Assembly (NCBI GenBank): GCA_036924085.1
Contig: JAVGWX010000002.1
Span: 151,221,571-151,285,570 of the forward strand
Direction: 5' to 3'
DNA: 64,000 nucleotides
DNA from: Ariolimax columbianus
Taxonomy: Eukaryota; Mollusca; Gastropoda; Stylommatophora; Arionidae
The position numbers and the translations under genes are program-made. Under the pieces are notes generated by a model, which made no database searches, was not told the origin of the DNA, and saw only the letters and a program-made list of their open reading frames with translations. Of the stretch, positions 21,661-32,199 are shown piece by piece. The stretch's first letter is position 1. Each line of letters opens with the position of its first letter.

Positions 21661-22575
21661 CGTCTTTACTGGAAACAAACAAACCTCCCTCATCATATGA
21701 ACTAACTATCAGTAACTCGAAAGACATTAAAGACAATTTCGATCCAAATTTGTAGACAATTATCGGAGAAAGAAAGAACAAAATAAGTTGTTCACTCTTG
21801 GTGACGGTGACTTGCGGGTTTTGATGATTTGCTTCGTGGGAAGGGATGGTAGGAAGAGATGTCATTGGTAGAAGCAATAGTAACGGAAGCCTACTCTTGA
21901 TGAAATGTGTGGCAAACGTAATACAAACACCCAGACACATGCATTTTTTTCTCAGAGATGCGCCATATTATTCTTCATTTTCACATATCAAAGGCATTCA
22001 TTGGTGTTCTCCAACCGTCTGTTCACTGTTCACATTCTTGTAATGAAGAGAAGTAGTACATACCACCTGATAATCCTCATTGTTATTATGTGAATGACTT
22101 CTCTGGATGTCAATATGGAGCTCATGTTGTTTAACTCAACTCAATTTTACACCTCTTCCCCCCCCCCCTTCCATTTCTAAGTGTTATATTGCTAAGAAAA
22201 GAGAAGCCCTTGGCTGTAGAGGATATATACTAGCCGTCTAATTTGCAAATTATCATAGGTTCCGTTTGTCAGTGTTAATGCCAAATAAATACATCTGACT
22301 TTAATTCTTGAACGACCAATTATAGTTATTTTTCCAATTCCTCGTGGCCTATAATTTGAATATTTAACAAACAAATTTATTTTTACGTGAAACATATAAT
22401 ACACACACACACACACACACAAAAGAAAAATGAAACACCACTACAAAAAAAACCAGTTATATTCGGACAATTTGTATTGTCAAATTCTGTATATAATTGA
22501 ATCAGACGAGTAGTCTCATTGGACTCTGAGTTATTCATTGTCATTTATTCTCAGCTTGTCTGAGAAATCACTGAG

Positions 22576-22577
<2 letters not shown>
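21661..22577. other. No gene seen; C-run and (CA)n
   Basis: Contains a C10 run near 22159 and a (CA)n tract at about 22400-22421. No coding signal recognised. Confidence 0.55.

Positions 22578-22660
<83 letters not shown>
22578..22660. repeat. (TA)n tract, about 41 units
   Basis: Uninterrupted TA dinucleotides. Confidence 0.97.
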
Positions 22661-22663
<3 letters not shown>

Positions 22664-23234
22664 ACACAGATACATTCTACAGAAAAATTCATCATTCTAG
22701 TTATTTAAATGTATTAAATAAAGTAGAACCCCGTATACAGAGTACAAACTCCTTACCTTTAGCAATATCTCATTTAGCTTTTGCTATAGTTAGGCTCCCT
22801 CTTATAGACATTGGAGAACAGTGATAATTATACATGTCGTCTTTACAAGTGGTCTTCAAGCCTTATGTGGTAGGCACCCAATTTATTTTCACAAAGAGAA
22901 ACATAGAGATATATATATGCATATGGCAATGTGTATTTGTGTGTACCTACATTATTTGTCCCCCTAGGTTTTTTTACGCTTTCCTGAAGTGTCTGACCGC
23001 TTAGCGCTATTCGTTGTTTGTTTGGTTTCTATTCTACTTTGCTCAGACTTGAAACTGAAAGCAGAACCGAGAAAAAAAAACTACGGCACCACTGCACCAC
23101 AAAAAACACAATTGCAATCAAGACCACTTAAGACACACAATGGTATAAACGTCCTGATATAACACACAGCACACACACACATACATATACCACACACACC
23201 TGACACACCACGCACATACAACAACCATATCTAC
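22661..23234. other. No gene seen
   Basis: AT-rich sequence with ACAC-rich stretches at 23160-23220 directly beyond the exon-like segment's donor. Confidence 0.5.
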
Positions 23235-23408
23235 CTTACTGAAAGGAAACTTGTCAAAGAAACAATTCAAACCGTTAGGCACAATATACATATTCGTATG
23301 TCCGTAGCTCCAGTCTATTATTTTTTTCTTCTGAAATTCAAAATCTTCAGGCAGAAAGATGGCACTGTATGTGGTCCTACTAAAATGGACTCTACGAGTA
23401 TCGCTCAA
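23235..23408 (-). CDS. Exon-like segment of unknown gene
   Basis: The minus strand encodes FLPEDFEFQKKKIIDWSYGH, then TNMYIVPNGLNCFFDKFPFS and K before AAG/GTAGAT, a plausible donor. The composition (W, Y, F, H, D spread evenly, no low complexity) is more protein-like than other ORFs of this size here. Possible acceptors lie at CATTTTAG or ACATACAG about 110-130 bases upstream of the donor. I do not recognise the family. It may be one exon of an otherwise unseen gene or a remnant; no partner exon was found. Confidence 0.3.
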
Positions 23409-24235
23409 ATGTCAGTTTAAGACGCAAAGTAATGAAATTAATGAATTATCATGTGGTTAGTTGTTGGAGTATTATGTAACAGAAGATGTCGTGAATGATG
23501 TGAAATCAGTCAGCGACAAACAGGTAACTGCTTCTGTTATGGACATCAAACAAGATATGTCAATGACACCATTGGGCCGTCAAGTGGCGAGCCTGGATAC
23601 CGCCTGAGAGAATTGAGATTGAATTGGGAAAACCAACTCTAGACAGAATAACGACGGTGAACCAGAAGTTTAGTAAGTGGGACGCAGTACTTCACAACCG
23701 ATCAATCATGGCATGCGTACATAATCAGTCAAATTATTTACAACTGCTTTATGCGTGGCAAGAGTACACTGCACACTTTCTTATCTATTGTAATCAGACT
23801 TGGCTCAGTTCCTCGTAATTTTATAAAGTGTATATACATTGCCATTTAATTTTTTTTTGTATTAATGTTTCTTCAGGGTAGAGGTAATCGCTCCTTACCC
23901 TACTCCTCATACTGTTAATGAAGGAAAACACTAGGAAAAGGCCTGGTCACTCCACCTCACGTAAAAGCTGAGGCCTAGTAGAAGAAAGACTCTAAAGATA
24001 AGGAGAAGCTAAATCGGTACTTACAATAAGTGAGAGAATAAAAACCTGTATCCCCGTCACTGTTATGTCTTTTTGTTTGTGTTGTCCTTTGTCCTTGACT
24101 AAGACATTTTAACAGTAACGTAGATTCTTTTGATGATCTTCTTTTAACGCGGCTCGTGAGACATGCTTGATCGAGTATCTACTTTCTTGAAATGTATGAC
24201 ATCTCTAAGAGCTCATGCCCTACAGCAGTGTCTAG
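23409..24235. other. No gene seen
   Basis: AT-rich interval with no recognised feature. Confidence 0.5.
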
Positions 24236-25318
24236 TTCTTCTTCTTCTTCTTCTTCTTTTTCTTCTTCTTCTTCTTCTTCTTCTTCTTCTTCTTCTTCTT
24301 CGTACGCTGTCAGACGTCAACCTGTATTTTTTCGAAAGAAGCAGCGGCCATCCTGAGGCTGTCGACACTGCCATAGAGCGTGTCTAGTGTTGCCACTGGT
24401 GATGGCCATATCTGCTTTCTCTGATCCTCGTATGTCGGGCAGTTTTGCAGCAAATGTTCAGCGGTCATTGTCCCTGTACCACACGAGCACTCGTCAGTGC
24501 CACCTATCTTCAATTTATTGAATAGGTGGTACCTCAGTCTTTTGTGGCCTGTGCGAAGTCTGAAGACCACGACCTGCTCTCTTCTGTTCAGCTGGTAATA
24601 GGCATCGTTTTTTGTGTAGCCAGTATGTTCTGTTTCCTTTTTGACTCTTCGTAGGTCACACTAGGGTCTGGTTGTGGTAGTCTTGCACCTTCTTTTGCCA
24701 GTCTGTCTGCCTCCTCGTTGCCTTGGATGTTACAGTAGGATGGAACCAACTGTCCAACTACTCTTTTTGGTGCGGACTGCTTTCATAGTTGACATAGTAC
24801 TGCTCTTAAATCCTTAAATTCAGTATTTTTCTGGCTTTTTGGTGCTGTGACTACGGCCAGGGCATCTGTAAATAGGACTATATGGCTTTCATTTCTTTTG
24901 CCTGTTACCATTTCTTCTACTGCAGCCCTCAGTGCCTCTGCCTCCGCTCTGAAAATGCTTGAGTATTTTCCAGTTGCCACTGACAGTGTTATTTTTCTAC
25001 CATTTGGTAGGCTCAGGAATACCCTGCCCCTCCATTCTGTGTTGTGTTTGTTACAGAACCATCGGTGTATGCATGGGTCCAGTCCATGCTTGGGTAGTTT
25101 TCCGCTATGTATCTCAGGGTTATGTCTCTTCTTTCTTTCTCAGTCTGGCTGTTTTTGTTTCCAATACCTGGTATATTTTTTCTACCACCTCTGGAATGAT
25201 ATAATGTTTCCATGTGGGTTTGCGTACAGTAGGGATGGTTTTGATGTTGTTATGGTGTTCATAGGGTCTTCGTTCATCTTTGCTTTGGCTATTTCTGCAA
25301 AGTTTCTCTGCTTTATTT
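24236..25318 (-). mobile_element. (GAA)n-tailed LINE, copy 2, 5'-truncated
   Basis: About 1.1 kb, closely similar to LINE copy 1 over its RNase H end (HAYTDGSVTNTTQNGGAG, FRAEAEALRAAVEEMV, LLTD-equivalent LFTDALAVVTAP, FRLRTGHKRLRYHLFNKLKI, CSCGTGTMTAEHLLQNC). It ends with the same short 3' UTR and a long (GAA)n tail (24236-24301 as CTT repeats). Frames are broken by small indels and by a deletion of about 36 bases near 24638 relative to copy 1. It is truncated at about 25318, 26 bp before an LTR element. Confidence 0.92.
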
Positions 25319-25344
25319 TGAGGGGTACATCCGATATGAAACTG

Positions 25345-26297
25345 TGTAACAGTTCCCGCCGGAGCAAGGGGAGTTTAGGATGCCTGAACATGTTAAAGCT
25401 TAAAGCTACCTGAATGCATGCCAAGGTCACTCACCGTCTCAGCAAAGGAGAACAGAGTTGGGTTAAGGAATGTGGACAGATAGAAACTGACCACTGGTCT
25501 TCTGATTTTGGTAGGGGGAGATTGATTGACAGACGAAATTGGCAACGGGGCTTGCTGCGAGAGAATGAGTGACAGGTGTGCAAAGTGTTTCGTTCCAATT
25601 GGAATTGAAGATGACCATACCTGAGATCGATTGGTCAAGCTCTGGCCTTGCTTGAGGATATATAACTCGAGACAAAGTTTAGCTCGGGAGGCTGGATGAG
25701 AGATGGAGAGTGAGGGAGAGAGAGAGGCTGTATGGAGGAGATTGAGAGAGAGAGAGAGAGACTGAATGTGGATAGTATGTTTAACTCACCGACTTAGGTA
25801 GAGGAGCGATTGATAGACTGTTGAACGAATGTTTAGTGATAGAACAGGATCGCTCAAATAGGTGTGTGAGTTTTGCATTAATGGATAATCTGAAAGTGTG
25901 TTTGTAAGCAAGGACACATTGTGAACGAGTATGTCGAGATCGCCCGCCTGAGGGGATTTCTGTGAGGAAGAGTATTTGATAAGGTGTGTTGAAGACGCAG
26001 TTAAGGCGATGTGTGTGATGTAATTGCAAGGCAATAGAACTGGGTTTTTAGATCGTTGGGAATTCCATCAATAGCTAATGCTTACAATTCCCGTTTTAGT
26101 AGAATGTTTAGTTAAGATATGTATTATATTGTGTTTGTAATTTCTCTACTCATTCTATGATATGAGTATGATATAATAAATATGCCACCTGCTGTTTGAT
26201 ATGTCATTTACTGAGTATGGTCATGATGATGTGGATGAGTGTGAGAATGTTCTAAGTTAGATCACGGCCCGGGCAAAGAAATGGAGGATCTGCTACA
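25345..26297 (+). repeat. 5' LTR
   Basis: Starts TGTAACAGTTCCCGCC and ends GGATCTGCTACA. It contains a (GA)n run near 25745 and ATAATAAATATG near 26172, which holds a possible AATAAA polyadenylation signal; the same elements occur in the 3' LTR. Confidence 0.95.
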
Positions 26298-26311
26298 CGT
26301 TATTATTATTT

Positions 26312-26330
26312 TGGTGCCTGTTGACCACGG
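26312..26330 (+). promoter_or_regulatory. Candidate primer-binding site
   Basis: TGGTGCCTGTTGACCACGG lies 14 bases inside the 5' LTR, after a (TTA)n run. TGGTGCC is complementary to a tRNA 3' end reading GGCACCA. The spacing is longer than usual and the matching tRNA is unknown. Confidence 0.45.
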
Positions 26331-26608
26331 ATAGTCGTGGTAGATTTATCAATATAGTGCGTGTGTAGCTATAGATCTTGATTCGCATGTTTAACACAAG
26401 TGTCGCAGTTATATATAACTTGTGTGTGTAGTTAGGAATAGAGGAGTAGCTAGTGGTTAGAGTGTTAGTACCATAGACAGCTTTTCCAATCATCTGACTG
26501 GTAAGTGTGACATTTTTCTTCCACCCATTGTTGTATTATTGACAAGACTTTGTGCGTACTTGACAGTCTTATAAATTTTTTTTGGTGGGCCAGACGGGTT
26601 TATTCAAT

Positions 26609-28153
26609 ATGTCGAGGTTGGACAATGTTAAACAATGTTATCATTGTCTAGCTTTTGGACATTTGTCTATCGGATGCCCTAATATTCTTCGGAATATTAA
26701 CAGTTCCTGGAGAAGAGGACTGTTTGTCAAAAACAAGCCTTTCATGGCACGAGCTACAGTCAGCGATAAGTGGGAGGACAAAAGTCAACTACAAAACCAG
26801 CTAAGAGAACTAACAGGCAGAGTTATTCGGCTGGAAAGACAGGAAAAAGACCTCCAATGGAAGCTGCGACAGCTGTTGCAACAGTTTGAAAACGGAGCTT
26901 TCAAACCAGCTAGGAAGGAGAGAAGAAATAAAGGAATCACAGAAGTAAACACGGCTAAGTATTTTGGAAGGGGACAGAGTGGTAGGAAAGTGAGTAGGAA
27001 GCCCATCCAACTTCCACATTCCGATCCGTGGAGGGACAGAGGTGGAAATCTCAGGACGGACGCGTGTGGACGACTGGAAAGAGGTGTCAAAAAGGGGAGT
27101 TTGACCCAGGTGGAGAGGCCAAGTCAAATAAGAGGAGGAGGAATGGTTGGGCAGAAGTTTGAATCGGGCAGATTCTTAGCCCACAAGAGGCCTTTTGCAC
27201 GGTTACAGATGGAGAGGCAGAACAGGAGCTATCAAAGAGACTTTGAGCACGAGGCAGATGGACAGAAAGAAAGAGATACAGGTTTTGTGTATCCAGAAAA
27301 GTTAGGAACGGAGGGCAGGTTACGCAATGCAAACGTTCGCTCAGAGGTCCAGATAAAATGTTACCGCATCGGACAGTGTAGGCCGAGAATTCAGGAAGAG
27401 GGTATTACGTCGATTAACATGGTCGGGCGTGCTGAAAGGGGCCAAGTTTACCAGGAACTTGTCGTCAAGCCTGGTAGAACATTAGTTAAAGTCGACGAAG
27501 AATCGAACAAGGAAATAGTCGGAGATTCGCCAGATAAAGAGGAAAGGAGAGGAGGAGGAATGCTGGCAGGACCAGCTATGGTTTCGTGCCCACCGAAGCC
27601 AGGTTCTAGCCATGCGGAAGAAGTGGTTGAACAGACCGAAAGAAGGGACAACCCTTCGGCCACCGAGGAAGGAAGTGGAAATGACGCACACTTGGAATGC
27701 GAAACGGACGCACCAACAGCAGCCAACAAAGAAGGAACAGAGTTTCTAAGGAAAACGAAGAAAAGGGACAGACAGGTTAACCACAGCCAGGACAGCGAAC
27801 CAGTCATCGAAGCAAAGATGAAAAGATCTCAGTTCGAGATAAGCCAACAGTCAAACGAACAGTGTGAAAAGTTTTTCCCACAAATAGTGAATACAGATGG
27901 ACGGAAGGCTGAAGTAGCGGACGATGTAAGTGTACGTAACACTACCAGAGAACCGGTGGGTACGAACCAAACAACCGTGAAACAAACAGACCAGACGATG
28001 GGCGTTTTACAGGAGGAAATCGCGCAGCAATCAGAGACAGCTGATGGGGCAGCGCATAGTCTGGTTAAAATAAGCAGTAGTGATAAGGAACGGTTGATGC
28101 AATGTTTACTGACGCTAGCCAAAAACATGGAATTCAGAAATGGAATTAGGTAA
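26609..28153 (+). CDS. Zinc-knuckle, coiled-coil gag-like protein (514 aa)
   Basis: The only long ORF of the LTR element. From the ATG at 26609 it has a CCHC zinc knuckle at residues 10-23 (C10, C13, H18, C23; CYHCLAFGHLSIGC), a predicted coiled coil at about 59-93 (LQNQLRELTGRVIRLERQEK region) and then a long, highly charged, Arg/Lys/Glu/Gln-rich region with no fold I recognise. Retroviral gag puts the knuckle after capsid; here it is N-terminal and no capsid precedes it. A GTAAGT donor at 26501 and an AG near 26571 could remove a leader intron. It may bind the element RNA; that role is inferred from the motif. The frame is intact. Confidence 0.8.
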   Translation: MSRLDNVKQCYHCLAFGHLSIGCPNILRNINSSWRRGLFVKNKPFMARATVSDKWEDKSQLQNQLRELTGRVIRLERQEKDLQWKLRQLLQQFENGAFKPARKERRNKGITEVNTAKYFGRGQSGRKVSRKPIQLPHSDPWRDRGGNLRTDACGRLERGVKKGSLTQVERPSQIRGGGMVGQKFESGRFLAHKRPFARLQMERQNRSYQRDFEHEADGQKERDTGFVYPEKLGTEGRLRNANVRSEVQIKCYRIGQCRPRIQEEGITSINMVGRAERGQVYQELVVKPGRTLVKVDEESNKEIVGDSPDKEERRGGGMLAGPAMVSCPPKPGSSHAEEVVEQTERRDNPSATEEGSGNDAHLECETDAPTAANKEGTEFLRKTKKRDRQVNHSQDSEPVIEAKMKRSQFEISQQSNEQCEKFFPQIVNTDGRKAEVADDVSVRNTTREPVGTNQTTVKQTDQTMGVLQEEIAQQSETADGAAHSLVKISSSDKERLMQCLLTLAKNMEFRNGIR

Positions 28154-30014
28154 AGTCGTGTGGAGTACTTACACACATGGGCTATCATGTGAAACTCCAG
28201 TTGATGTATGCATTTGCATAAAATTTGTTTCATCTACCGTTATCCTTGAGAACGGAGATTTTGATAATTAGGGGGTAGGGTATAGAGATGGAGGAATGGC
28301 AAGATGTTAAAAATTCCTTTGAATTCGTTGTCTCAAGTAAACGCCAGACAATGAGCGTACCACGGACGGTCAGTCTGCAGCTAGACTGACCGAGATCAAA
28401 GGGACATTTCCGACCAGAGAAACGGACAGAACGAACAAGAGACGCAGGATAGCTGGATGCGCCAGGCAATGATTACGTGACGCAAGGTAACACGTGGACG
28501 CGATGCTTCGGTTAATATCTGACCAGGTAGCTTTGATGCGGGGAATTTGGGGAAACAACGGTGAATTAGTTAGATCACAACACTCGGTTTTGATTCCTCG
28601 TGACAAAGACGGCCAGAAGTTAAAGGGGCTATCCAACTTTAACAAAGACTGCACCTGGACTAGTAGGGTTACAGCATGACGTAATTCCACAGGTGGACGA
28701 TTCAGTTTTTGACTTTTGACTCAGACATAGTTTAGTATCTGATTAAGTTACAACTTAGTCATAGTTTAGTGACATAGTCTAGTAGAACTTAGTCATAGTT
28801 TAGTATCTTATAAAGGGGGCATTAACAGGTGCTCATCTGTGGGGCACGAGCAGGAGTGAAGGTTGATGGCACTTGGTCATGTTTGTGCGTGCAAATATTT
28901 TGACATTTGTATTTGGTGTTTGGGTTTTGACTAATGGTATTACTTGCATTTTTAGTGGATTGTATGGTCGATATAGTATGCATTGAATTTTTCTTTATTT
29001 TGTTGTTGTTTTGTTGTTTAAACATGATTAAATATCCTGACAGTATCAAAGTGTGATACTTGCTGACTGAAATATTGATATCATAAGTATGCGTGCAAAT
29101 ATTTTGGTTTTGGGTTACGACATTGTATGCAATGCATTTGTCTTTAATTTGTTGGGATTTTGTTGTTGTTGTTGTTGAATCATGTTTACAGGTATTTTAC
29201 ACAGGTTATATAGGTGATCTACAGAGCAGTATATCTCATCCAGGCTGTAGGCCTCCGCAAGCACAGGTCACCACGAGTTCCAGAATAAGAACTAGCATGT
29301 GGGACACTCAGCTGGACTACTTAATCGGAGATACATCATAACAAGACATATTGTTATTTTATCACATGTATGTGGAGTCTTTGCAGAGAAGACTACATTG
29401 ATCAGAAGTTTTAATATTGACTATGACATATGTTGTCAAATATCGTTTTTGTGGGAAACATAACGAATTTTGCTGTTTTCTTTGAGAAAAGATAGCTGTC
29501 AAGAAAGACAGTGATAACTAGCCTGAGGATAACCCACGTAAATTCGTGGCCTCACAGGAGTTAGTATGAAGTGAATCGTCGGCAAGGCGTGTAATGAGAC
29601 CGCCTGAGAAAATTGACCTGAACTGGTCGAGTGTAACAATGAAGGTTCGTGTCCTTAGAGGAAGGCACGGGAACAGGGCGAGGTATGTTTACCTCAATGA
29701 GTAAGGAGAATTCCTTAAGGTATTTCTGTTTTGATGAGTTAAAGGTCCCGCAGGGACAGACTTGGGTGTATTTGACTGCAAAACGATGTAAAAGTGTTGT
29801 GTTGTAAAAACGACCAGCCAGTGTTTTTCTTCTGCTTGTATTGATTGTGTATGTATTACAAAAAGTTTATATGTATCAAATGACATGTCTTTTTATGCAT
29901 GTACGATGTGAGTGAAGTTGTAAACAGGAGTAGTGTTTACATTTTGGATAGTGAAGACGAAAATGGTGGTCATTTGCCAGATGGAAAAAATGTGTATCCA
30001 TGTTTCGGTCTGTA
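28154..30014 (+). other. Internal non-coding part of the LTR element
   Basis: No ORF with a pol signature on either strand. A short direct repeat of ACTTAGTCATAGTTTAGT occurs at about 28755-28808, followed by TATAAAG. The rest is plain AT-rich sequence. Confidence 0.6.
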
Positions 30015-30015
30015 G

Positions 30016-30028
30016 TTTAGGGAGGTAA
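30016..30028 (+). promoter_or_regulatory. Polypurine tract before 3' LTR
   Basis: TTTAGGGAGGTAA directly precedes the TGTAAC start of the 3' LTR, the expected place for plus-strand priming. Confidence 0.7.
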
Positions 30029-30983
30029 TGTAACAGTTCCCGCCGGAGCAAGGGGAGTTTAGGATGCCTGAACATGTTAAAGCTTAAAGCTACCTGAATG
30101 CATGTCAAGGTCACTCACCGTCTCAGCAAAGGAAAACAGAGTTGGGTTAAGGAATGTGGACAGATTGAAACTGACCACTGGCCTTCTGATTTTGGTAGGG
30201 GGAGATTGATTGACGAACGAAATTGGCAACGGGGCTTGCTGCGAGAGAATGAGTGACAGGTGTGCAAAGTGTTTCGTTCCAATTGGAATTGAAGATGACC
30301 ATACCTGAGATCGATTGGTCAAGCTCTGGCCTTGCTTGAGGATACATAACTCGAGACAAAGTTTAGCTCGGGAGGCTGGATGAGAGATGGAGAGTGAGGG
30401 AGAGAGAGAGGCTGTATGGAGGAGATTGAGAGAGAGAGAGAGAGACTGAATGTGGATAGTATGTTTAACTCACCGACTTAGGTAGAGGAGCGATTGATAG
30501 ACTGTTGGACGAATGTTTAGTGATAGAACAGGATCGCTCAAATAGGTGTGTGAGTTTTGCATTAATGGATAATCTGAAAGTGTGTTTGTAAGCAAGGACA
30601 CATTGTGAACGAGTATTTCGAGATCGCCCGCCTGAGGGGATTTCTGTGAGGAAGAGTATTTGATAAGGTGTGTTGAAGACGCAGTTAAGGCGATGTGTGT
30701 GTGATGTAATTGCAAGGCAATAGAACTGGGTTTTTAGATCGTTGGGAATTCCATCAATAGCTAATGCTTACAATTCCCGTTTTAGTAGAATGTTTAGTTA
30801 AGATATGTATTATATTGTGTTTGTAATTTCTCTACTCATTCTATGATATGAGTATGATATAATAAATATGCCACCTGCTGTTTGATATGTCATTTACTGA
30901 GTATGGTCATGATGATGTGGATGAGTGTGAGAATGTTCTAAGTTAGATCACGGCCAGGGCAAAGAAATAGAGGATCTGCTACA
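30029..30983 (+). repeat. 3' LTR
   Basis: Nearly identical to the 5' LTR and followed by the second copy of the ACTG target duplication. Confidence 0.95.
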
Positions 30984-30987
30984 ACTG

Positions 30988-31599
30988 TTTGAGCTAGCAG
31001 CCATTACCAGGAAGTGACCTGATATGTGCTACTCGTGGCATGCCAATTAGGAAAAAACAGCAGCGCAAACACGAAATAGTCTTTATGATTACACGTATAA
31101 ATGGAAAAAAGTTTACACGTAGACACACCACTCCCTGAATACTTCCACCAGTAATAGATCAGTATCTCGAACGTGGCTATAAAGGGGGTACTGTTTTGTT
31201 GTTGTCCAAGTTCAGTTACTATGCCATTACCCAAACATATTTTGACATCAACATTATTTTTGTAGAGAAATGATCTGTCATGCGACTAAATATCTGCTAC
31301 CTGACATACACTCAGAGATCGAGCCACACACTATCCATTTAGGAAACCGTTGCGTGTATCAAAAGCACGCACTATTTACCTTCACGGTAGGATTGCTGCT
31401 ATGAATAGTACATGTATAATTGGCAATACGATATATGCAAAGCTTCTAGGATCTTCAAAGAAGCTGAAGGTTTGGCTTTCCCAATTTGTGTCTCCATCTG
31501 AGTTTTATTGTTCGTTTGCTAACATGTATTTTCGTTCAGTTTAGTTTATGATTCCTTTGTAGTAGAACACTCGCTTTTCGAGTCTAAGGAACACCTTCT
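30988..31599. other. No gene seen
   Basis: AT-rich flank of the LTR element without recognised features. Confidence 0.5.
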
Positions 31600-31760
31600 A
31601 TAATCGGCACGATCTAGTCGACTTATCTGTAAAATTATAGTTAGCTTAGTGCTAGATAAGGAGAGCCAGTGAGGAAAGAAACTTGCCACACAACCTCAAA
31701 TACCAGTTATGTGCAATAACATTTCTAACACTCCATCTCCACATTAGCGTCTGTTATTGA
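31600..31760 (+). repeat. Dispersed repeat (SINE-like), copy 1
   Basis: Shares with 38440-38605 the blocks TCTAGTCGACTTATCTGTAA, GAAAGAAACTTGCCACACAA and AACATTTCTAACACTCCATC. The GTCGAC..AGCTGTAAA start resembles the central domain of tRNA-SINEs. No tRNA head is preserved here. Confidence 0.6.
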
Positions 31761-31799
31761 TCTTGACCTTTTTTCAAATGAATTCAAGCACCGTCTCCA

Positions 31800-32055
31800 C
31801 AATGACGTTAGACTGCAATGGATCTCCAGCATTATCTATCTCTGAACCAGGTGGTACATACAGACAATGGATCTCCAGCATTCTCTATCTCTGAACCATG
31901 TGGTACATACAGACAATGGATCTCCAACATTCTCTATCTCTCAACCATGTGGCCCATACATACAATGAATCCTCCACCATTCTATATCTCTGAACCAGGT
32001 GGTACATACAGACAATACATATCACATATCGAGCATTCTCTATCTCTGACAGATG
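31800..32055. repeat. Short minisatellite, about 49 bp, 5 units
   Basis: Units contain CAATGGATCTCCAGCATTCT and CTATCTCTGAACCATGTGGT and ACATACAGA. The last units are diverged. Confidence 0.88.
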
Positions 32056-32199
32056 GGCGGAACACTACTCAATCCTTTATTGTGAAGTAAGACTAATTCA
32101 CCCAGTGGTAGTCAATAGAGTACCAAAATACCCATTAATTCATGAACTCGACGTCATGCCTACATATCTAACATTATCTTTTTTTTAATATGACCAGTT

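Larger units (their letters stand above)
25345..30983 (+). mobile_element. LTR retrotransposon without pol (non-autonomous)
   Basis: Two direct LTRs (25345-26297, 953 bp; 30029-30983, 955 bp) begin TGTAACAG and end GCTACA, so have TG...CA ends. The element is flanked by a 4-bp target duplication, ACTG (25341-25344 and 30984-30987). By reading, the LTRs differ at about ten positions plus one 2-bp indel, so the insertion is recent. The internal 3.7 kb holds one 514-codon zinc-knuckle ORF and no protease, RT, RNase H or integrase. It is therefore a non-autonomous element, presumably mobilised by a relative elsewhere. Confidence 0.93.

Noticed and set aside
26785..28233. Minus-strand ORFs of 80-134 codons
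   Set aside because: They lie opposite the zinc-knuckle ORF of the LTR element and lack motifs.
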